From the NCBI RefSeq assembly GCF_001591665.1, contig NZ_BCVI01000040.1, positions 50,803-114,802 of the forward strand: a DNA stretch of 64,000 nucleotides, read 5' to 3'. Source of the DNA: Neobacillus soli NBRC 102451. GTDB taxonomy: Bacteria; Bacillota; Bacilli; Bacillales; Cytobacillaceae. Below the pieces are notes generated by a model. The model was not told the origin of the DNA and searched no databases. It saw nothing but the letters and a program-made list of their open reading frames with translations. The translations under genes were made by a program, and so were the position numbers. Shown one piece after another: positions 46,768 to 55,880 of the stretch. Position 1 is the stretch's first letter, and each line of letters begins with the position of its first letter.

Positions 46768-48048
46768 ATGGACGATGCTGCAGAAAAAATAACAGAAATG
46801 CAGGGGTATAAACTCCATGTGATTGAAACAGATAAATACAAAACGAATACATTTGTTTGGAAAATGAAGGCGCCTTTAACTAAGGAAGACGTAACCAAAA
46901 GGGCGCTTCTACCTCAAGTAATGCAAAGCAGCTCAGCAAAATACGCTTCAACCACGGCACTTCGTTCCTATCTGGATGAATTGTACGGTGCGATGTTTTA
47001 TGTTGATTTAGCCAAAAAGGGAGAATACCATATCATCAGTTTCACGTTGGAAATTGCCAATGAAAAATTCTTGAGCGATCCTAGCCCATTATTAAAAAAG
47101 GGTTTTGAATTATTAACAGAAATTTTGACCCGTCCTAATATCAATGGAACTGCATTTGACCATGAAACGGTAGAAAAAGAAAAGCGGACACTTAAATCTA
47201 GAATTCAATCCGTCTTTGACGATAAAATGCGCTACTCCAGTGTGCGGCTGATTACAGAAATGTGTAAGGGCGAGCCATATGCCTTAGAGGTAAATGGCGA
47301 GGCCGCTGATGTGGATACGATTAATCCTGAAAATTTATACGAGTATTTTCAAAAGGCTTTTTTAGAAGATGAAATGGACCTTTATGTCATTGGTGATGTG
47401 AACGAAGAAGAAGTAAAAAATCTCGCTGGAGAGCTTCTCAAGTTTGAAAGTAGAAAACCGAAAGAAATAATTAAACAAGAAGGAAACAGAAATGTACAGG
47501 TTAATGAAGTAAAAGAGGAACAAGATATTAAGCAAGGGAAATTAAATATCGGTTATCGAACAAATATCGTTTATGGTGACGAAGATTATTTTGCCCTTCA
47601 GGTTTTTAATGGCATCTTCGGAGGTTTTTCACATTCTAAGTTATTTATAAATGTGAGAGAAAAAGCCAGCCTTGCTTATTATGCGGCCAGCCGTCTAGAA
47701 AGCCACAAAGGATTGATGATGGTGATGTCGGGGATTGATTTAAAAAACTATGATCAGGCGGTAGGAATTATTCATGAGCAAATGGAAGCAATGGGAAAAG
47801 GGGATTTCACCGATCAAGAGTTAGCGCAAACAAAAGCAGTCATTCAAAATCAGATGCTTGAAACATTGGATACGACAAGAGGTATTACCGAAGTTCTTTA
47901 TCATAATGTTGTCGCGAAAACCGATATTAATATTGAAACATGGCTAAATGAAATGCAAAACACAACGAAGGAAGAAATTGTTGCTGTTGCCAATAAAATA
48001 GCCCTTGATACGATTTATTTCTTAACGGGAACGGAGGGTGGCCAATAA
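46768..48048 (+). CDS. ymfF: M16-family protein lacking the zinc motif, YmfF
   Basis: 426 residues, M16 peptidase fold but without the HxxEH zinc motif: the matching region reads LLPQVMQSSSAKYAS. M16 enzymes often act as a pair of one catalytic and one inactive subunit, and the next gene ymfH is catalytic; the start/stop overlap (TAATG) favours a heterodimer. The second half has GGFSHSKLFINVREKASLAYYAASRLES, the typical R-Y pair region that helps the partner active site. ATG after AAGGAGG. Substrate unknown; related pairs process peptide bacteriocins (AlbE/AlbF). Confidence 0.9.
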   Translation: MDDAAEKITEMQGYKLHVIETDKYKTNTFVWKMKAPLTKEDVTKRALLPQVMQSSSAKYASTTALRSYLDELYGAMFYVDLAKKGEYHIISFTLEIANEKFLSDPSPLLKKGFELLTEILTRPNINGTAFDHETVEKEKRTLKSRIQSVFDDKMRYSSVRLITEMCKGEPYALEVNGEAADVDTINPENLYEYFQKAFLEDEMDLYVIGDVNEEEVKNLAGELLKFESRKPKEIIKQEGNRNVQVNEVKEEQDIKQGKLNIGYRTNIVYGDEDYFALQVFNGIFGGFSHSKLFINVREKASLAYYAASRLESHKGLMMVMSGIDLKNYDQAVGIIHEQMEAMGKGDFTDQELAQTKAVIQNQMLETLDTTRGITEVLYHNVVAKTDINIETWLNEMQNTTKEEIVAVANKIALDTIYFLTGTEGGQ

Positions 48049-49337
48049 TGGAGACGATTAGCTTTGAGCAGCTTCAGGAAGAGCTTTACCATGAAAAATT
48101 GCCTAATGGATTAAATGTCTATATTTTGCCAAAGAAAGGCTTTAATAAAACGTATGCCACCTTTACGACAAAGTATGGATCTGTAGACAATACCTTTGTT
48201 CCATTGGGAAAAGACGAGTATGTCAAGGTACCTGATGGGATTGCCCACTTTTTAGAGCATAAACTTTTTGAAAAGGAAGATGGCGATGTCTTTCAGCAAT
48301 TTAGCCGGCAAGGAGCTTCTGCGAATGCCTTTACATCATTTACCCGAACAGCCTATTTATTTTCAAGTACATCTGATGTGGAAAAAAACCTAGAAACACT
48401 GATTGATTTTGTTCAAGAGCCTTATTTTTCCGAAAAAACTGTTGAAAAGGAAAAAGGGATCATCGGCCAAGAAATTACCATGTATGAGGATAATGCTGAT
48501 TGGCGCTTATATTTTGGATTAATCCAAAACTTATATCAAAATCATCCAGTAAAAATCGATATTGCCGGGACAATCGAGTCCATTTCACATATTACCAAAG
48601 AATGGCTTTATGAGTGTTACAATACCTTTTACCATCCGAGCAATATGCTGTTATTTATTGTTGGGCCTGTTGAACCTGAAAAGATTATGAATCAGGTAAG
48701 AGACAACCAGTCAAAGAAGGAATATAAGGACCAACCTGAAATTAAACGTAAATTTGAGGCAGAGCCTGCGCAAGCTGCGGAAAAGAAGCAAGTGCTTGAA
48801 ATGAATGTCCAGACATCTAAATCCCTTGTTGGCATTAAAGCGCTTCACGTCGATCAAAGCGGCACAGATTTATTGAAAAGTGAGCTGACCATGAATGTAC
48901 TGCTCGATTTATTGTTTGGTAAAAGCTCGGAAAATTATAATCAACTCTATAATGAAGGCCTTATCGATGAAACCTTTTCGTATGATTACACGCAGGAACA
49001 AGGTTTTGGCTTTGCAATGATTGGCGGAGATACAAGTGAACCGAGCAAACTTGCTGAAAAGCTTGAGAGAATGCTTTTAGATGCAAAAAACAAAAACGGA
49101 TTTAGTGAGGAACAATTAGAAAGAGCAAAAAAGAAGAAAATAGGCGGTTTTTTACGGGCTGTAAATTCACCTGAATATATAGCCAATCAATTTACCCGTT
49201 ATGCGTTTAATGAAATGAACCTTTTTGATGTCGTTCCCACCCTAGAAAAGATTACCTTAATGGATATTCAATCACTTGCCGCTGAAGTTATTTCCGAAGA
49301 ACGCTTTTCAGTTTGCCAAGTCGTTCCTAAGAAATAG
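48048..49337 (+). CDS. ymfH: M16-family zinc protease YmfH
   Basis: 429 residues. Has the inverted zinc motif HFLEH at residues 67-71 (GIAHFLEHKLFEKEDGD) and the downstream glutamate in EKGIIGQEITMYEDNADW, so it should be active. The second half lacks an R-Y pair but is otherwise M16-like. Translationally coupled to ymfF by a one-base overlap. A terminator follows. The physiological substrate is not known; the pair is conserved in Bacillus next to ymfI. Confidence 0.92.
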   Translation: METISFEQLQEELYHEKLPNGLNVYILPKKGFNKTYATFTTKYGSVDNTFVPLGKDEYVKVPDGIAHFLEHKLFEKEDGDVFQQFSRQGASANAFTSFTRTAYLFSSTSDVEKNLETLIDFVQEPYFSEKTVEKEKGIIGQEITMYEDNADWRLYFGLIQNLYQNHPVKIDIAGTIESISHITKEWLYECYNTFYHPSNMLLFIVGPVEPEKIMNQVRDNQSKKEYKDQPEIKRKFEAEPAQAAEKKQVLEMNVQTSKSLVGIKALHVDQSGTDLLKSELTMNVLLDLLFGKSSENYNQLYNEGLIDETFSYDYTQEQGFGFAMIGGDTSEPSKLAEKLERMLLDAKNKNGFSEEQLERAKKKKIGGFLRAVNSPEYIANQFTRYAFNEMNLFDVVPTLEKITLMDIQSLAAEVISEERFSVCQVVPKK

Positions 49338-49356
49338 TAGAAACAGAAATTAGAGA

Positions 49357-49382
49357 AGCGCCGCTTACCTCGGCGCTTTTTC
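49357..49382 (+). terminator. Terminator after ymfH
   Basis: AGCGCCG / CGGCGCT with CTTACCT loop, then five T. Confidence 0.82.
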
Positions 49383-49411
49383 TCCGTATTGCTTAGAGAG
49401 AGAGTGGGAAA

Positions 49412-50134
49412 ATGAAGAAATATGCACTGATAACAGGAGCAAGCGGCGGGATTGGGCAAGCGATTGCCTGTAACTTAGCCGCAAAGGGATACAATCTTTA
49501 TTTACATTACAATAAAAATGAGCAGTCCATTAAAGGTTTAATGAGCAAACTTCAGTCCTATGGCGGTGAGTATGTGCCGATTCATGCTGATTTGGCAGAT
49601 CTAAATGGATACAAAGCACTTTGTTCACAAATCTTTTCTTTAGATGCCATCATCCATTGCGGCGGAAACAGTCATTATGGCCTTCTTGTCGATTTAACTC
49701 ATGAAGAAGCAGCATCTTTATTGAACGTTCACGTTTTAAGCCCTTTAATGATGACAAAAGAACTGCTTCCGAAATTACTTAATAAGGGCACAGGTAATAT
49801 TGTTGTGGTTACATCTATTTGGGGTCAAACAGGTGCTGCCTGTGAGGTTGCTTATTCAACAGCAAAGGGCGCACAGATCTCCTTTGTTAAGGCGCTAAGT
49901 AAAGAAACAGCGTTAAATGGGATACGTGTTAATGCGATTGCCCCAGGCGCTGTAGCCACCCCAATGATGGATGGTTTTACGAAAGAGGAAGTGGACCAGA
50001 TTTCTTTTGAAATTCCGATGGGCAGACTTGGTCTCCCCGAAGAAATAGCGAGTGGAGTCGCCTTTTTGTTGTCCGATGAGTCCTCCTATATTACCGGACA
50101 AGTCCTAGCCATAAATGGCGGCTGGTATACATAA
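49412..50134 (+). CDS. ymfI: Short-chain dehydrogenase/reductase YmfI (FabG-like)
   Basis: 240 residues, classical SDR. NAD(P) motif TGASGGIGQ near residue 8, catalytic serine region VVVTSIWG, and the YxxxK pair in YSTAKGAQ; the C-terminus ends SYITGQVLAINGGW as in 3-oxoacyl-ACP reductases. The substrate cannot be set from sequence: FabG-type reductases share these motifs widely, and the catalytic region SIWGQTGAACEVAYSTAKG is ordinary. The ATG at 49412 follows GAGTGGG with a weak ribosome match. Between ymfH and ymfJ as in B. subtilis. Confidence 0.9.
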   Translation: MKKYALITGASGGIGQAIACNLAAKGYNLYLHYNKNEQSIKGLMSKLQSYGGEYVPIHADLADLNGYKALCSQIFSLDAIIHCGGNSHYGLLVDLTHEEAASLLNVHVLSPLMMTKELLPKLLNKGTGNIVVVTSIWGQTGAACEVAYSTAKGAQISFVKALSKETALNGIRVNAIAPGAVATPMMDGFTKEEVDQISFEIPMGRLGLPEEIASGVAFLLSDESSYITGQVLAINGGWYT

Positions 50135-50211
50135 ATTTCTTAAATTCTTTTGTATAGTTCAAGTGTATTCTTCGCAAAATAACCTTGTACTATTCTAAAG
50201 GAGGTAATACA

Positions 50212-50469
50212 ATGTCTGTTTTAGATAACTGGAAACAATGGGAGGACTTTCTAGCTGATCGTCTCCATCATGCTCAAAATGAAGGTATGAGTGAGGGCGC
50301 CGTTAGTAACCTGGCCTTTCAAATTGGCGATTATTTAGCAAACCAAGTGGAGCCTAAAAATGAACAAGAGAGAATTCTTTCTGATCTCTGGTCCGTTGCG
50401 GACAAACAAGAACAGCAGGCTATTGCGAATATTATGGTTAAACTTATTCAAAATAATGGTGGCAGCTAA
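50212..50469 (+). CDS. ymfJ: DUF3243 family small protein YmfJ
   Basis: 85 residues, all-helical, function unknown. SVLDNWKQWEDFLADRLHHAQNEGMSEG and the ATIMVKLIQNN-like C-terminus (here IANIMVKLIQNNGG) match YmfJ. The frame opens at 50185, but ATG 50212 follows AAAGGAGG. A terminator follows at once, so it is a single-gene unit or the end of the ymfI transcript. Confidence 0.88.
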   Translation: MSVLDNWKQWEDFLADRLHHAQNEGMSEGAVSNLAFQIGDYLANQVEPKNEQERILSDLWSVADKQEQQAIANIMVKLIQNNGGS

Positions 50470-50496
50470 AAGAGAGGAGGAATCTCCTCTCTTTTT
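50469..50496 (+). terminator. Terminator after ymfJ
   Basis: AGAGAGGAG / CTCCTCTCT with GAAT loop, then T run; it begins at the stop codon. Confidence 0.88.
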
Positions 50497-50634
50497 ATAT
50501 TCCAAAATGCAGATCAATCCTGATAAATGACGGATTATCTTTGTTTTTACTTTCATCTTCATTGAAAATCATTTATTATAAAGTTTAGATATAGATAGGT
50601 GAAAAAAATGTCGAAACTTCTTTAGGGGGGTATC

Positions 50635-51423
50635 ATGAAAAAAGAATGGTATTTAGAATATGAGATTCAAAAAAACCGTCCGGGTTTACTAGGCGACATT
50701 TCGTCCCTCTTGGGAATGCTTTCTATTAATATTGTTACAATTAATGGCGTCGATGAAGGAAGACGCGGCTTGCTCATTTTAGCAAAAGATGATGACCAAA
50801 TTAAACGATTAGAGTCAATTTTACATACGATGGATACAATAAAACTAATCAAACTTAGAGAGCCGAAGCTGCGCGACAGACTTGCAGTCAGACACGGGCG
50901 ATATATTCAAAGGGACGCCGATGACAAAAAGACCTTCCGTTTTGTGAGGGATGAGCTTGGATTATTAGTTGATTTTATGGCAGAATTATTTAAACAAGAG
51001 GGACATAAGCTGATTGGTATTCGTGGAATGCCGCGTGTTGGCAAAACAGAATCGCTTGTGGCAGCAAGTGTTTGTGCAAATAAACGCTGGTTATTTGTTT
51101 CTTCCACCCTTCTAAAACAAACCATTCGAAATCAGCTGATTGAAGATGAATACAACGAAAATAATTTGTTTATTCTTGATGGAATTGTTTCAACAAGACG
51201 AGCAAACGAGCGTCACTGGCAGCTTGTAAGAGAGATCATGCGTTTGCCTTCTGTTAAAGTAGTGGAGCACCCTGATATTTTCGTGCAAAACTCGGAGTAC
51301 ACACTTGATGATTTTGATTATATCATCGAGTTAAGGAACGACGCTGAAGAAATCATTACATATGACGTTGTCGAACAAAATAATTTATTCTCCGGGTCTG
51401 ATTTTGGAGATTTTGATTTTTAA
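50635..51423 (+). CDS. ymfK: YmfK: ACT-like domain plus P-loop, DUF3388
   Basis: 262 residues, uncharacterised Bacillales family. Residues about 5-70 resemble an ACT ligand-binding domain (KNRPGLLGDISSLLGMLSINIVTING). A P-loop GMPRVGKTE with Walker A lysine Lys137 follows, then a Walker-B-like LFILDG at 178-183 and a basic KQTIRNQ stretch. The end is acidic (DFGDFDF). Together it looks like a small nucleotide-binding protein with a sensor domain. ATG after GGGGGG. ymfM follows by about 20 bases, so they are probably co-transcribed. Function not known to me. Confidence 0.88.
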   Translation: MKKEWYLEYEIQKNRPGLLGDISSLLGMLSINIVTINGVDEGRRGLLILAKDDDQIKRLESILHTMDTIKLIKLREPKLRDRLAVRHGRYIQRDADDKKTFRFVRDELGLLVDFMAELFKQEGHKLIGIRGMPRVGKTESLVAASVCANKRWLFVSSTLLKQTIRNQLIEDEYNENNLFILDGIVSTRRANERHWQLVREIMRLPSVKVVEHPDIFVQNSEYTLDDFDYIIELRNDAEEIITYDVVEQNNLFSGSDFGDFDF

Positions 51424-51443
51424 AAAATTGGAAGGTGTTACAA

Positions 51444-52343
51444 GTGACTGAATTAGGGAATCGACTTAAGGAAGCCCGAGAAGCAAATGGATTAAGCTTG
51501 GATGATGTACAAATCTTGACAAAGATTCAAAAACGCTATTTAACTGGCATTGAAGAGGGAAACTATTCCAGTATGCCGGGTAATTTTTATGTGCGGGCCT
51601 TTATCAAGCAGTATGCAGAGGCTCTAAGCCTCAATCCCGATGAAATTTTTGAAACCTATAAAAACGAAATCCCTGCCAGCTATAATGAGGAATTACCGCA
51701 GCAATTATCAAGAGTGAAAACACACAAAACGATTACGGAAGGAAATTCAAAAATCTTTGATGTCCTCCCCAAAATATTAATAGCTGTTTTTGTGATTGGC
51801 GTAGCCAGTATTGTCTATTATTTTGTTTATAACCATGCGGGAAGTAATTCCAATGACGCTGCAAGTCAAGGAAATGATCCAGTAAAACTTTTTACCAATG
51901 AAAAAGCAGAAGACGCTAAAGCAAATGATAAAAAGAATGACACCAATAAAGAAAAAGAGAATCTAAAGCAGGAGGAGAAACAGACTCCAATTGTAGAAAC
52001 ACCGAAACAAGAGTTGGCGGGAGTCCAAAGCGGTGGAAATAATTCTACCTATACCTTAAAAAACGCCGATAAATTTGTTGTGAAATTGGTTTCAAAAGGA
52101 CAAACTTGGGTTAGTATTAAAAATGGCAAGGGGAAATCCTTCTTTCAGGGGACACTTTCAACTGCTCCTAGTGCCACCGATAGCCATACAGAAGATTTAT
52201 CTGCAGAAAGCATGGCTGCCATTAGGATTGGTAACGCGGCGGATACTGAAATTTATGTGAATGACGAAAAGCTTGAGTACGCAGTGCCAGCGACTGCAAA
52301 TGTTCAGAACATAAAGATTCAATATGTTCTGAAAAACGAATAG
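51444..52343 (+). CDS. ymfM: RodZ-like helix-turn-helix membrane protein YmfM
   Basis: 299 residues. N-terminal Cro-type helix-turn-helix (about 1-70: LGNRLKEAREANGLSLDDVQ ... YVRAFIKQYAEAL), a charged juxtamembrane stretch, one transmembrane helix at about residues 112-132 (ILIAVFVIGVASIVYYFVY), a low-complexity K/E/N linker and a C-terminal DUF4115 beta domain. This is the RodZ architecture, which links MreB filaments to the cell-wall machinery. The frame opens at GTG 51435; the second GTG at 51444 is better spaced from AAGGTG and gives the family start. Confidence 0.9.
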   Translation: MTELGNRLKEAREANGLSLDDVQILTKIQKRYLTGIEEGNYSSMPGNFYVRAFIKQYAEALSLNPDEIFETYKNEIPASYNEELPQQLSRVKTHKTITEGNSKIFDVLPKILIAVFVIGVASIVYYFVYNHAGSNSNDAASQGNDPVKLFTNEKAEDAKANDKKNDTNKEKENLKQEEKQTPIVETPKQELAGVQSGGNNSTYTLKNADKFVVKLVSKGQTWVSIKNGKGKSFFQGTLSTAPSATDSHTEDLSAESMAAIRIGNAADTEIYVNDEKLEYAVPATANVQNIKIQYVLKNE

Positions 52344-52366
52344 TCATCAGTTGATGGCTATTTTCG
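52339..52366 (+). terminator. Weak terminator after ymfM
   Basis: AATAGTCATC / GATGGCTATT (one G-U) with AGTT loop, then TTTTCG; the T run is short. It overlaps the ymfM stop, so partial read-through into pgsA is likely. Confidence 0.5.
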
Positions 52367-52393
52367 CTTTCAATAATTACACGGAGGAAGATT

Positions 52394-52978
52394 ATGAATA
52401 TTCCAAACAGAATAACAGTATCAAGAATACTATTAATTCCCATATTCTTGATTATTATGCTGGCACCCTTCGAATGGGGCAGTATGCATCTTCTTGGGAC
52501 AGACCTTCCAGTTACCCATTTTGTCGGAGCGTTGATTTTTATTATCGCCTCGTCAACCGATTGGGTTGATGGTCATTATGCCCGAAAATATAACCTAGTC
52601 ACTAATATGGGGAAATTCCTTGATCCGCTTGCCGATAAATTGCTCGTCTCGGCGGCACTGATTGTTCTTGTTGAGCTTAATGATGTCTATGCACCATCAT
52701 GGATCGTCATTGCTATTATTAGCCGAGAGTTTGCGGTAACGGGTCTGCGCCTTTTGCTTGCAGGTGAAGGTGAAGTTGTCGCAGCTAACATGCTTGGCAA
52801 AATTAAAACATGGACGCAGATTATCGCCATTTCAGTGCTTTTGTTACATAATATTATTTTTGCAATGATTCCATTTCGATTTGATGTTCTGTCATTATGG
52901 GTAGCCTTATTTTTTACGGTATGGTCTGGCTGGGATTATTTTGCGAAAAATAGTCACGTCCTAAAGAATTCAAAATAA
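52394..52978 (+). CDS. pgsA: CDP-diacylglycerol-glycerol-3-phosphate 3-phosphatidyltransferase
   Basis: 194 residues. Makes phosphatidylglycerol phosphate from CDP-diacylglycerol, the essential route to phosphatidylglycerol; uses the CdsA product. The CDP-alcohol phosphotransferase signature D-G-x2-A-R-x8-G-x3-D-x3-D is complete, from DGHYARK (near residue 58) to [10 protein letters not shown]. Several transmembrane helices follow. ATG after GGAGGA, 50 bases after ymfM. In B. subtilis the same ymfM-pgsA-cinA order is kept. Confidence 0.96.
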   Translation: MNIPNRITVSRILLIPIFLIIMLAPFEWGSMHLLGTDLPVTHFVGALIFIIASSTDWVDGHYARKYNLVTNMGKFLDPLADKLLVSAALIVLVELNDVYAPSWIVIAIISREFAVTGLRLLLAGEGEVVAANMLGKIKTWTQIIAISVLLLHNIIFAMIPFRFDVLSLWVALFFTVWSGWDYFAKNSHVLKNSK

Positions 52979-53016
52979 GCTTAATTTTACTTTGTTATCA
53001 AAGGGGGGTAATTGGG

Positions 53017-54270
53017 ATGAACGCTGAGATTATTGCTGTTGGTTCAGAATTATTGCTTGGACAAATTGTTAATACGAATGCCCGTTTTTTGTCCCAGCAA
53101 CTAGCCGGACTTGGCATTGATGTATATTTTCATACGGTTGTTGGCGATAATCCTGACAGACTTAAGTCAGCCATTGATATCGCTGAAAAACGGGCAAAAA
53201 TCATTATTTTTACTGGCGGACTTGGCCCAACGAAGGATGATTTGACAAAGGAAACGATTGCACGTCACCTTGGAAAAGAACTCGTCATGGACGAAATGGC
53301 ATTAGCATCGATTGAGCTCTTTTTCAGGCGGACAAACCGGGTTATGACGGAAAACAACCGAAAGCAGGCGCTGGTGTTAGAAGGCTCACATATTCTTCCT
53401 AATGACCATGGGATGGCTCCTGGGATGGCGCTGGTGAGCGCTGAACATACCTTTATGCTTTTACCAGGACCGCCTAAGGAAATGGAACCAATGTTCCTTC
53501 AGTACGGTGCAAAGGCGCTTGCAGACCATCATCAGGCTAACGAGAAAATTGTCTCGAGAGTGTTACGTTTTTTTGGAATTGGTGAAGCTGCACTGGAAAC
53601 GGAAATTATCGATTTAATTGATGCGCAAACCAATCCAACGATTGCTCCGCTTGCAGGTGATGGAGAGGTTACTTTAAGGCTGACCGCAAAAAATAAGGAT
53701 GAAGATAAGGCACATGCCATGCTTGATGAGGTGGAAAATACGATAAATCAGCGTGTCGGCCCATTTTTTTATGGCTATGACAACACATCGCTGTTGGAAG
53801 AGTTGACGAAAAGTTTAAAAGAAAGAAACGTAACGATTACGGCAGCCGAGAGTTTAACAGGAGGGTTATTTCAAACGGAAATAACGTCCATTCCTGGTGC
53901 CAGTGCCTTCTATAAAGGCGGGGTTGTTTGTTATTCGAATGATGTAAAAAAGCAGATATTACAAGTGAACCAAGAAACGCTTGAAAAATATGGCGCTGTA
54001 AGTGAACAATGTGCAATAGAGCTGGCAGAAAATGCAGCAAGGCTCTTCAAAACCGATATTGGGATTAGTTTCACCGGCGTTGCAGGTCCGGAAGAGCTAG
54101 AAGGCAACCCCGTCGGAACTGTTTATATTGGGATAGCTATCAAGGGAAAACCCTCGATTGTCGAAAAACTTACCCTTGGTGGAACGAGGGAAGCAAACCG
54201 GAACCGTGCCGTGAAATATGGCTGCTATTTCCTGCTTCGACATTTAAAAGAGTCACAGAATACTATTTAG
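53017..54270 (+). CDS. cinA: Competence/damage-inducible protein CinA
   Basis: 417 residues. The N-terminal domain is MoCF-like ([53 protein letters not shown]); the C-terminal CinA domain has NMN amidohydrolase activity in homologues, with [23 protein letters not shown] and [11 protein letters not shown] recycling and pyrophosphatase activity are recorded in relatives; the B. subtilis role is tied to competence. ATG after AAGGGGGG. Its stop lies inside the terminator at 54253, so recA is mainly independently transcribed. Confidence 0.95.
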   Translation: MNAEIIAVGSELLLGQIVNTNARFLSQQLAGLGIDVYFHTVVGDNPDRLKSAIDIAEKRAKIIIFTGGLGPTKDDLTKETIARHLGKELVMDEMALASIELFFRRTNRVMTENNRKQALVLEGSHILPNDHGMAPGMALVSAEHTFMLLPGPPKEMEPMFLQYGAKALADHHQANEKIVSRVLRFFGIGEAALETEIIDLIDAQTNPTIAPLAGDGEVTLRLTAKNKDEDKAHAMLDEVENTINQRVGPFFYGYDNTSLLEELTKSLKERNVTITAAESLTGGLFQTEITSIPGASAFYKGGVVCYSNDVKKQILQVNQETLEKYGAVSEQCAIELAENAARLFKTDIGISFTGVAGPEELEGNPVGTVYIGIAIKGKPSIVEKLTLGGTREANRNRAVKYGCYFLLRHLKESQNTI

Positions 54271-54288
54271 TATTCTGTGATTTTTTTT
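54253..54288 (+). terminator. Terminator after cinA
   Basis: TCACAGAATACT / AGTATTCTGTGA arms with eight T; the stem spans the cinA stop codon. It insulates recA from cinA. Confidence 0.92.
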
Positions 54289-54408
54289 ATTAATGGAAGA
54301 AATCTGAAAAAGGGGGAAACCAACCTTTTTCGGACAGTAATATCTTGAAAAAATACAAAAGGCTGGGGGAACTTCACGTTATTGCATTAATAATGTTCGG
54401 AAACAAAT

Positions 54409-54422
54409 CGAATGGACGTTCG
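54409..54422 (+). promoter_or_regulatory. LexA (SOS) operator of recA
   Basis: CGAATGGACGTTCG matches the Firmicute SOS box CGAAC-N4-GTTCG except at one base (T at position 5), the same deviation I recall at B. subtilis recA. It ends ten bases before the -35 of the recA promoter. Confidence 0.8.
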
Positions 54423-54431
54423 TTTTTTTAC

Positions 54432-54460
54432 TCGACAAATAAACGAAAAAAGGTTATATT
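54432..54460 (+). promoter_or_regulatory. SigA promoter for recA
   Basis: TCGACA (54432-54437), 17-base spacer, TATATT (54455-54460), about 70 bases before the start. Confidence 0.7.
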
Positions 54461-54529
54461 ATTAATAGGTTTTAATTTGATAGATTGTGGCAATTAGCTT
54501 TTGTTTATATATAAAGGAGGAAATGATTC

Positions 54530-55570
54530 GTGAGTGATCGTAAAGCGGCCCTAGAGATGGCGTTAAAGCAAATCGAAAAGCAATTTGGTAAAGGCTCCGT
54601 CATGAAAATGGGAGAAAAAACGGATACGAGGATTTTAACGAGCCCGAGTGGCTCTTTAGCACTTGATGCAGCACTTGGAGTGGGTGGATATCCGAAAGGT
54701 CGTATTATCGAAGTTTATGGCCCTGAGAGCTCTGGTAAAACAACGGTAGCCTTGCATGCGATTGCTGAAGTCCAAGCAAATGGCGGACAAGCAGCATTTA
54801 TTGATGCAGAACATGCCCTTGACCCAACGTATGCTCAAAAATTGGGTGTTAATATTGATGAGTTATTATTATCACAGCCTGATACGGGTGAACAAGCGCT
54901 TGAAATCGCCGAAGCATTAGTACGAAGTGGTGCAATTGATATTATTGTAGTCGACTCAGTAGCAGCATTAGTTCCAAAAGCGGAAATTGAAGGCGAAATG
55001 GGAGATTCTCATATGGGTTTACAAGCTCGCTTGATGTCTCAAGCACTTCGTAAACTATCTGGAGCCATTAACAAGTCTAAGACAATCGCTATCTTTATTA
55101 ACCAAATCCGTGAAAAAATTGGAGTTATGTTTGGGAACCCCGAAACCACACCTGGTGGTCGTGCACTAAAGTTTTATTCAACAGTCCGTATTGAAGTACG
55201 CCGTTCGGAAGCGTTGAAGCAAGGAACTGAAATAGTGGGGAATAAAACAAAAATTAAAATTGTAAAGAATAAGGTTGCTCCGCCATTTCGTACTGCGGAG
55301 GTAGATATAATGTATGGTGTAGGGATTTCTAAGGAAGGCGAGATTATTGATCTAGGCTCCGACTTAGATATCGTTCAAAAGAGCGGTTCATGGTATTCTT
55401 ATAACGATGTAAGAATTGGTCAAGGCCGTGAAAACGCAAAGCTGTACTTAAAGGAAAACCCACATATTCGCCTCGAAATTCAATCGAAAATCCGTGAGCA
55501 TTATGGTTTAGATGGCGAAAAAATAGTTACCGAAACCGATGACGATGAACATTTTGAATTAATTGATTAA
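54530..55570 (+). CDS. recA: Recombinase RecA
   Basis: 346 residues. Strand-exchange recombinase and SOS coprotease. Walker A GPESSGKT at residues 64-71; Walker [15 protein letters not shown]; loop L2 region [14 protein letters not shown]-terminal acidic tail [13 protein letters not shown]. It starts with GTG at 54530, nine bases from AAAGGAGG; an ATG at 54523 opens only a four-codon frame and is too close to the ribosome site. An SOS box precedes the promoter. No pbpX follows, unlike B. subtilis 168. Confidence 0.98.
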   Translation: MSDRKAALEMALKQIEKQFGKGSVMKMGEKTDTRILTSPSGSLALDAALGVGGYPKGRIIEVYGPESSGKTTVALHAIAEVQANGGQAAFIDAEHALDPTYAQKLGVNIDELLLSQPDTGEQALEIAEALVRSGAIDIIVVDSVAALVPKAEIEGEMGDSHMGLQARLMSQALRKLSGAINKSKTIAIFINQIREKIGVMFGNPETTPGGRALKFYSTVRIEVRRSEALKQGTEIVGNKTKIKIVKNKVAPPFRTAEVDIMYGVGISKEGEIIDLGSDLDIVQKSGSWYSYNDVRIGQGRENAKLYLKENPHIRLEIQSKIREHYGLDGEKIVTETDDDEHFELID

Positions 55571-55572
55571 AG

Positions 55573-55609
55573 AAAAAGAGCAAAGCCAAATTATGGTTTT
55601 GCTCTTTTT
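55573..55609 (+). terminator. Terminator after recA
   Basis: An imperfect stem of AAAAAGAGCAAA and TTTGCTCTTTTT with an inner GCC/GGT pairing and T run. Confidence 0.8.
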
Positions 55610-55612
55610 ATC

Positions 55613-55654
55613 AAAATGTATATTAACACAATTATTTTTATTAATATACATTTT
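55613..55654. repeat. 14-bp perfect palindrome between recA and rny
   Basis: AAAATGTATATTAA (55613-55626) and TTAATATACATTTT (55641-55654), loop of 14 bases. It starts four bases after the recA terminator and is AT-only except for one G/C position per arm. Confidence 0.6.
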
Positions 55655-55722
55655 AATCAAGCCATTACATGATTAAATAATGTCCAATTCTAAATATTTC
55701 AAAAAGCTTATTGGACTAAGCC

Positions 55723-55751
55723 TTGACAATGAATATTCCCCCCTTTACAAT
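55723..55751 (+). promoter_or_regulatory. SigA promoter for rny
   Basis: TTGACA (55723-55728), 17-base spacer, TACAAT (55746-55751): near consensus. The leader is about 125 bases. Confidence 0.85.
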
Positions 55752-55880
55752 TAACATGTATATTTTACATTTTTGGTAATATTACAATGCGAAAAGCCCT
55801 GGTGCTTGCTGTATGTTGAGTCTAAACATGCCGACACTTAAAAAACGTAACAAAAGTTCATAGCAAGAGGAGGTGTAACG

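Larger units (their letters stand above)
55571..55880. other. 310-bp recA-rny intergenic region
   Basis: Contains the recA terminator (55573-55609), a 14-bp AT-rich perfect palindrome (55613-55654), and a near-consensus SigA promoter (55723-55751). There is no gene; in B. subtilis 168 pbpX lies between recA and rny. Confidence 0.7.

Noticed and set aside
54523..54537. Four-codon upstream frame overlapping recA
   Set aside because: Its ATG is only two bases from the ribosome site, while the recA GTG is at nine; unlikely to be translated, unlike the dapG and miaB cases.
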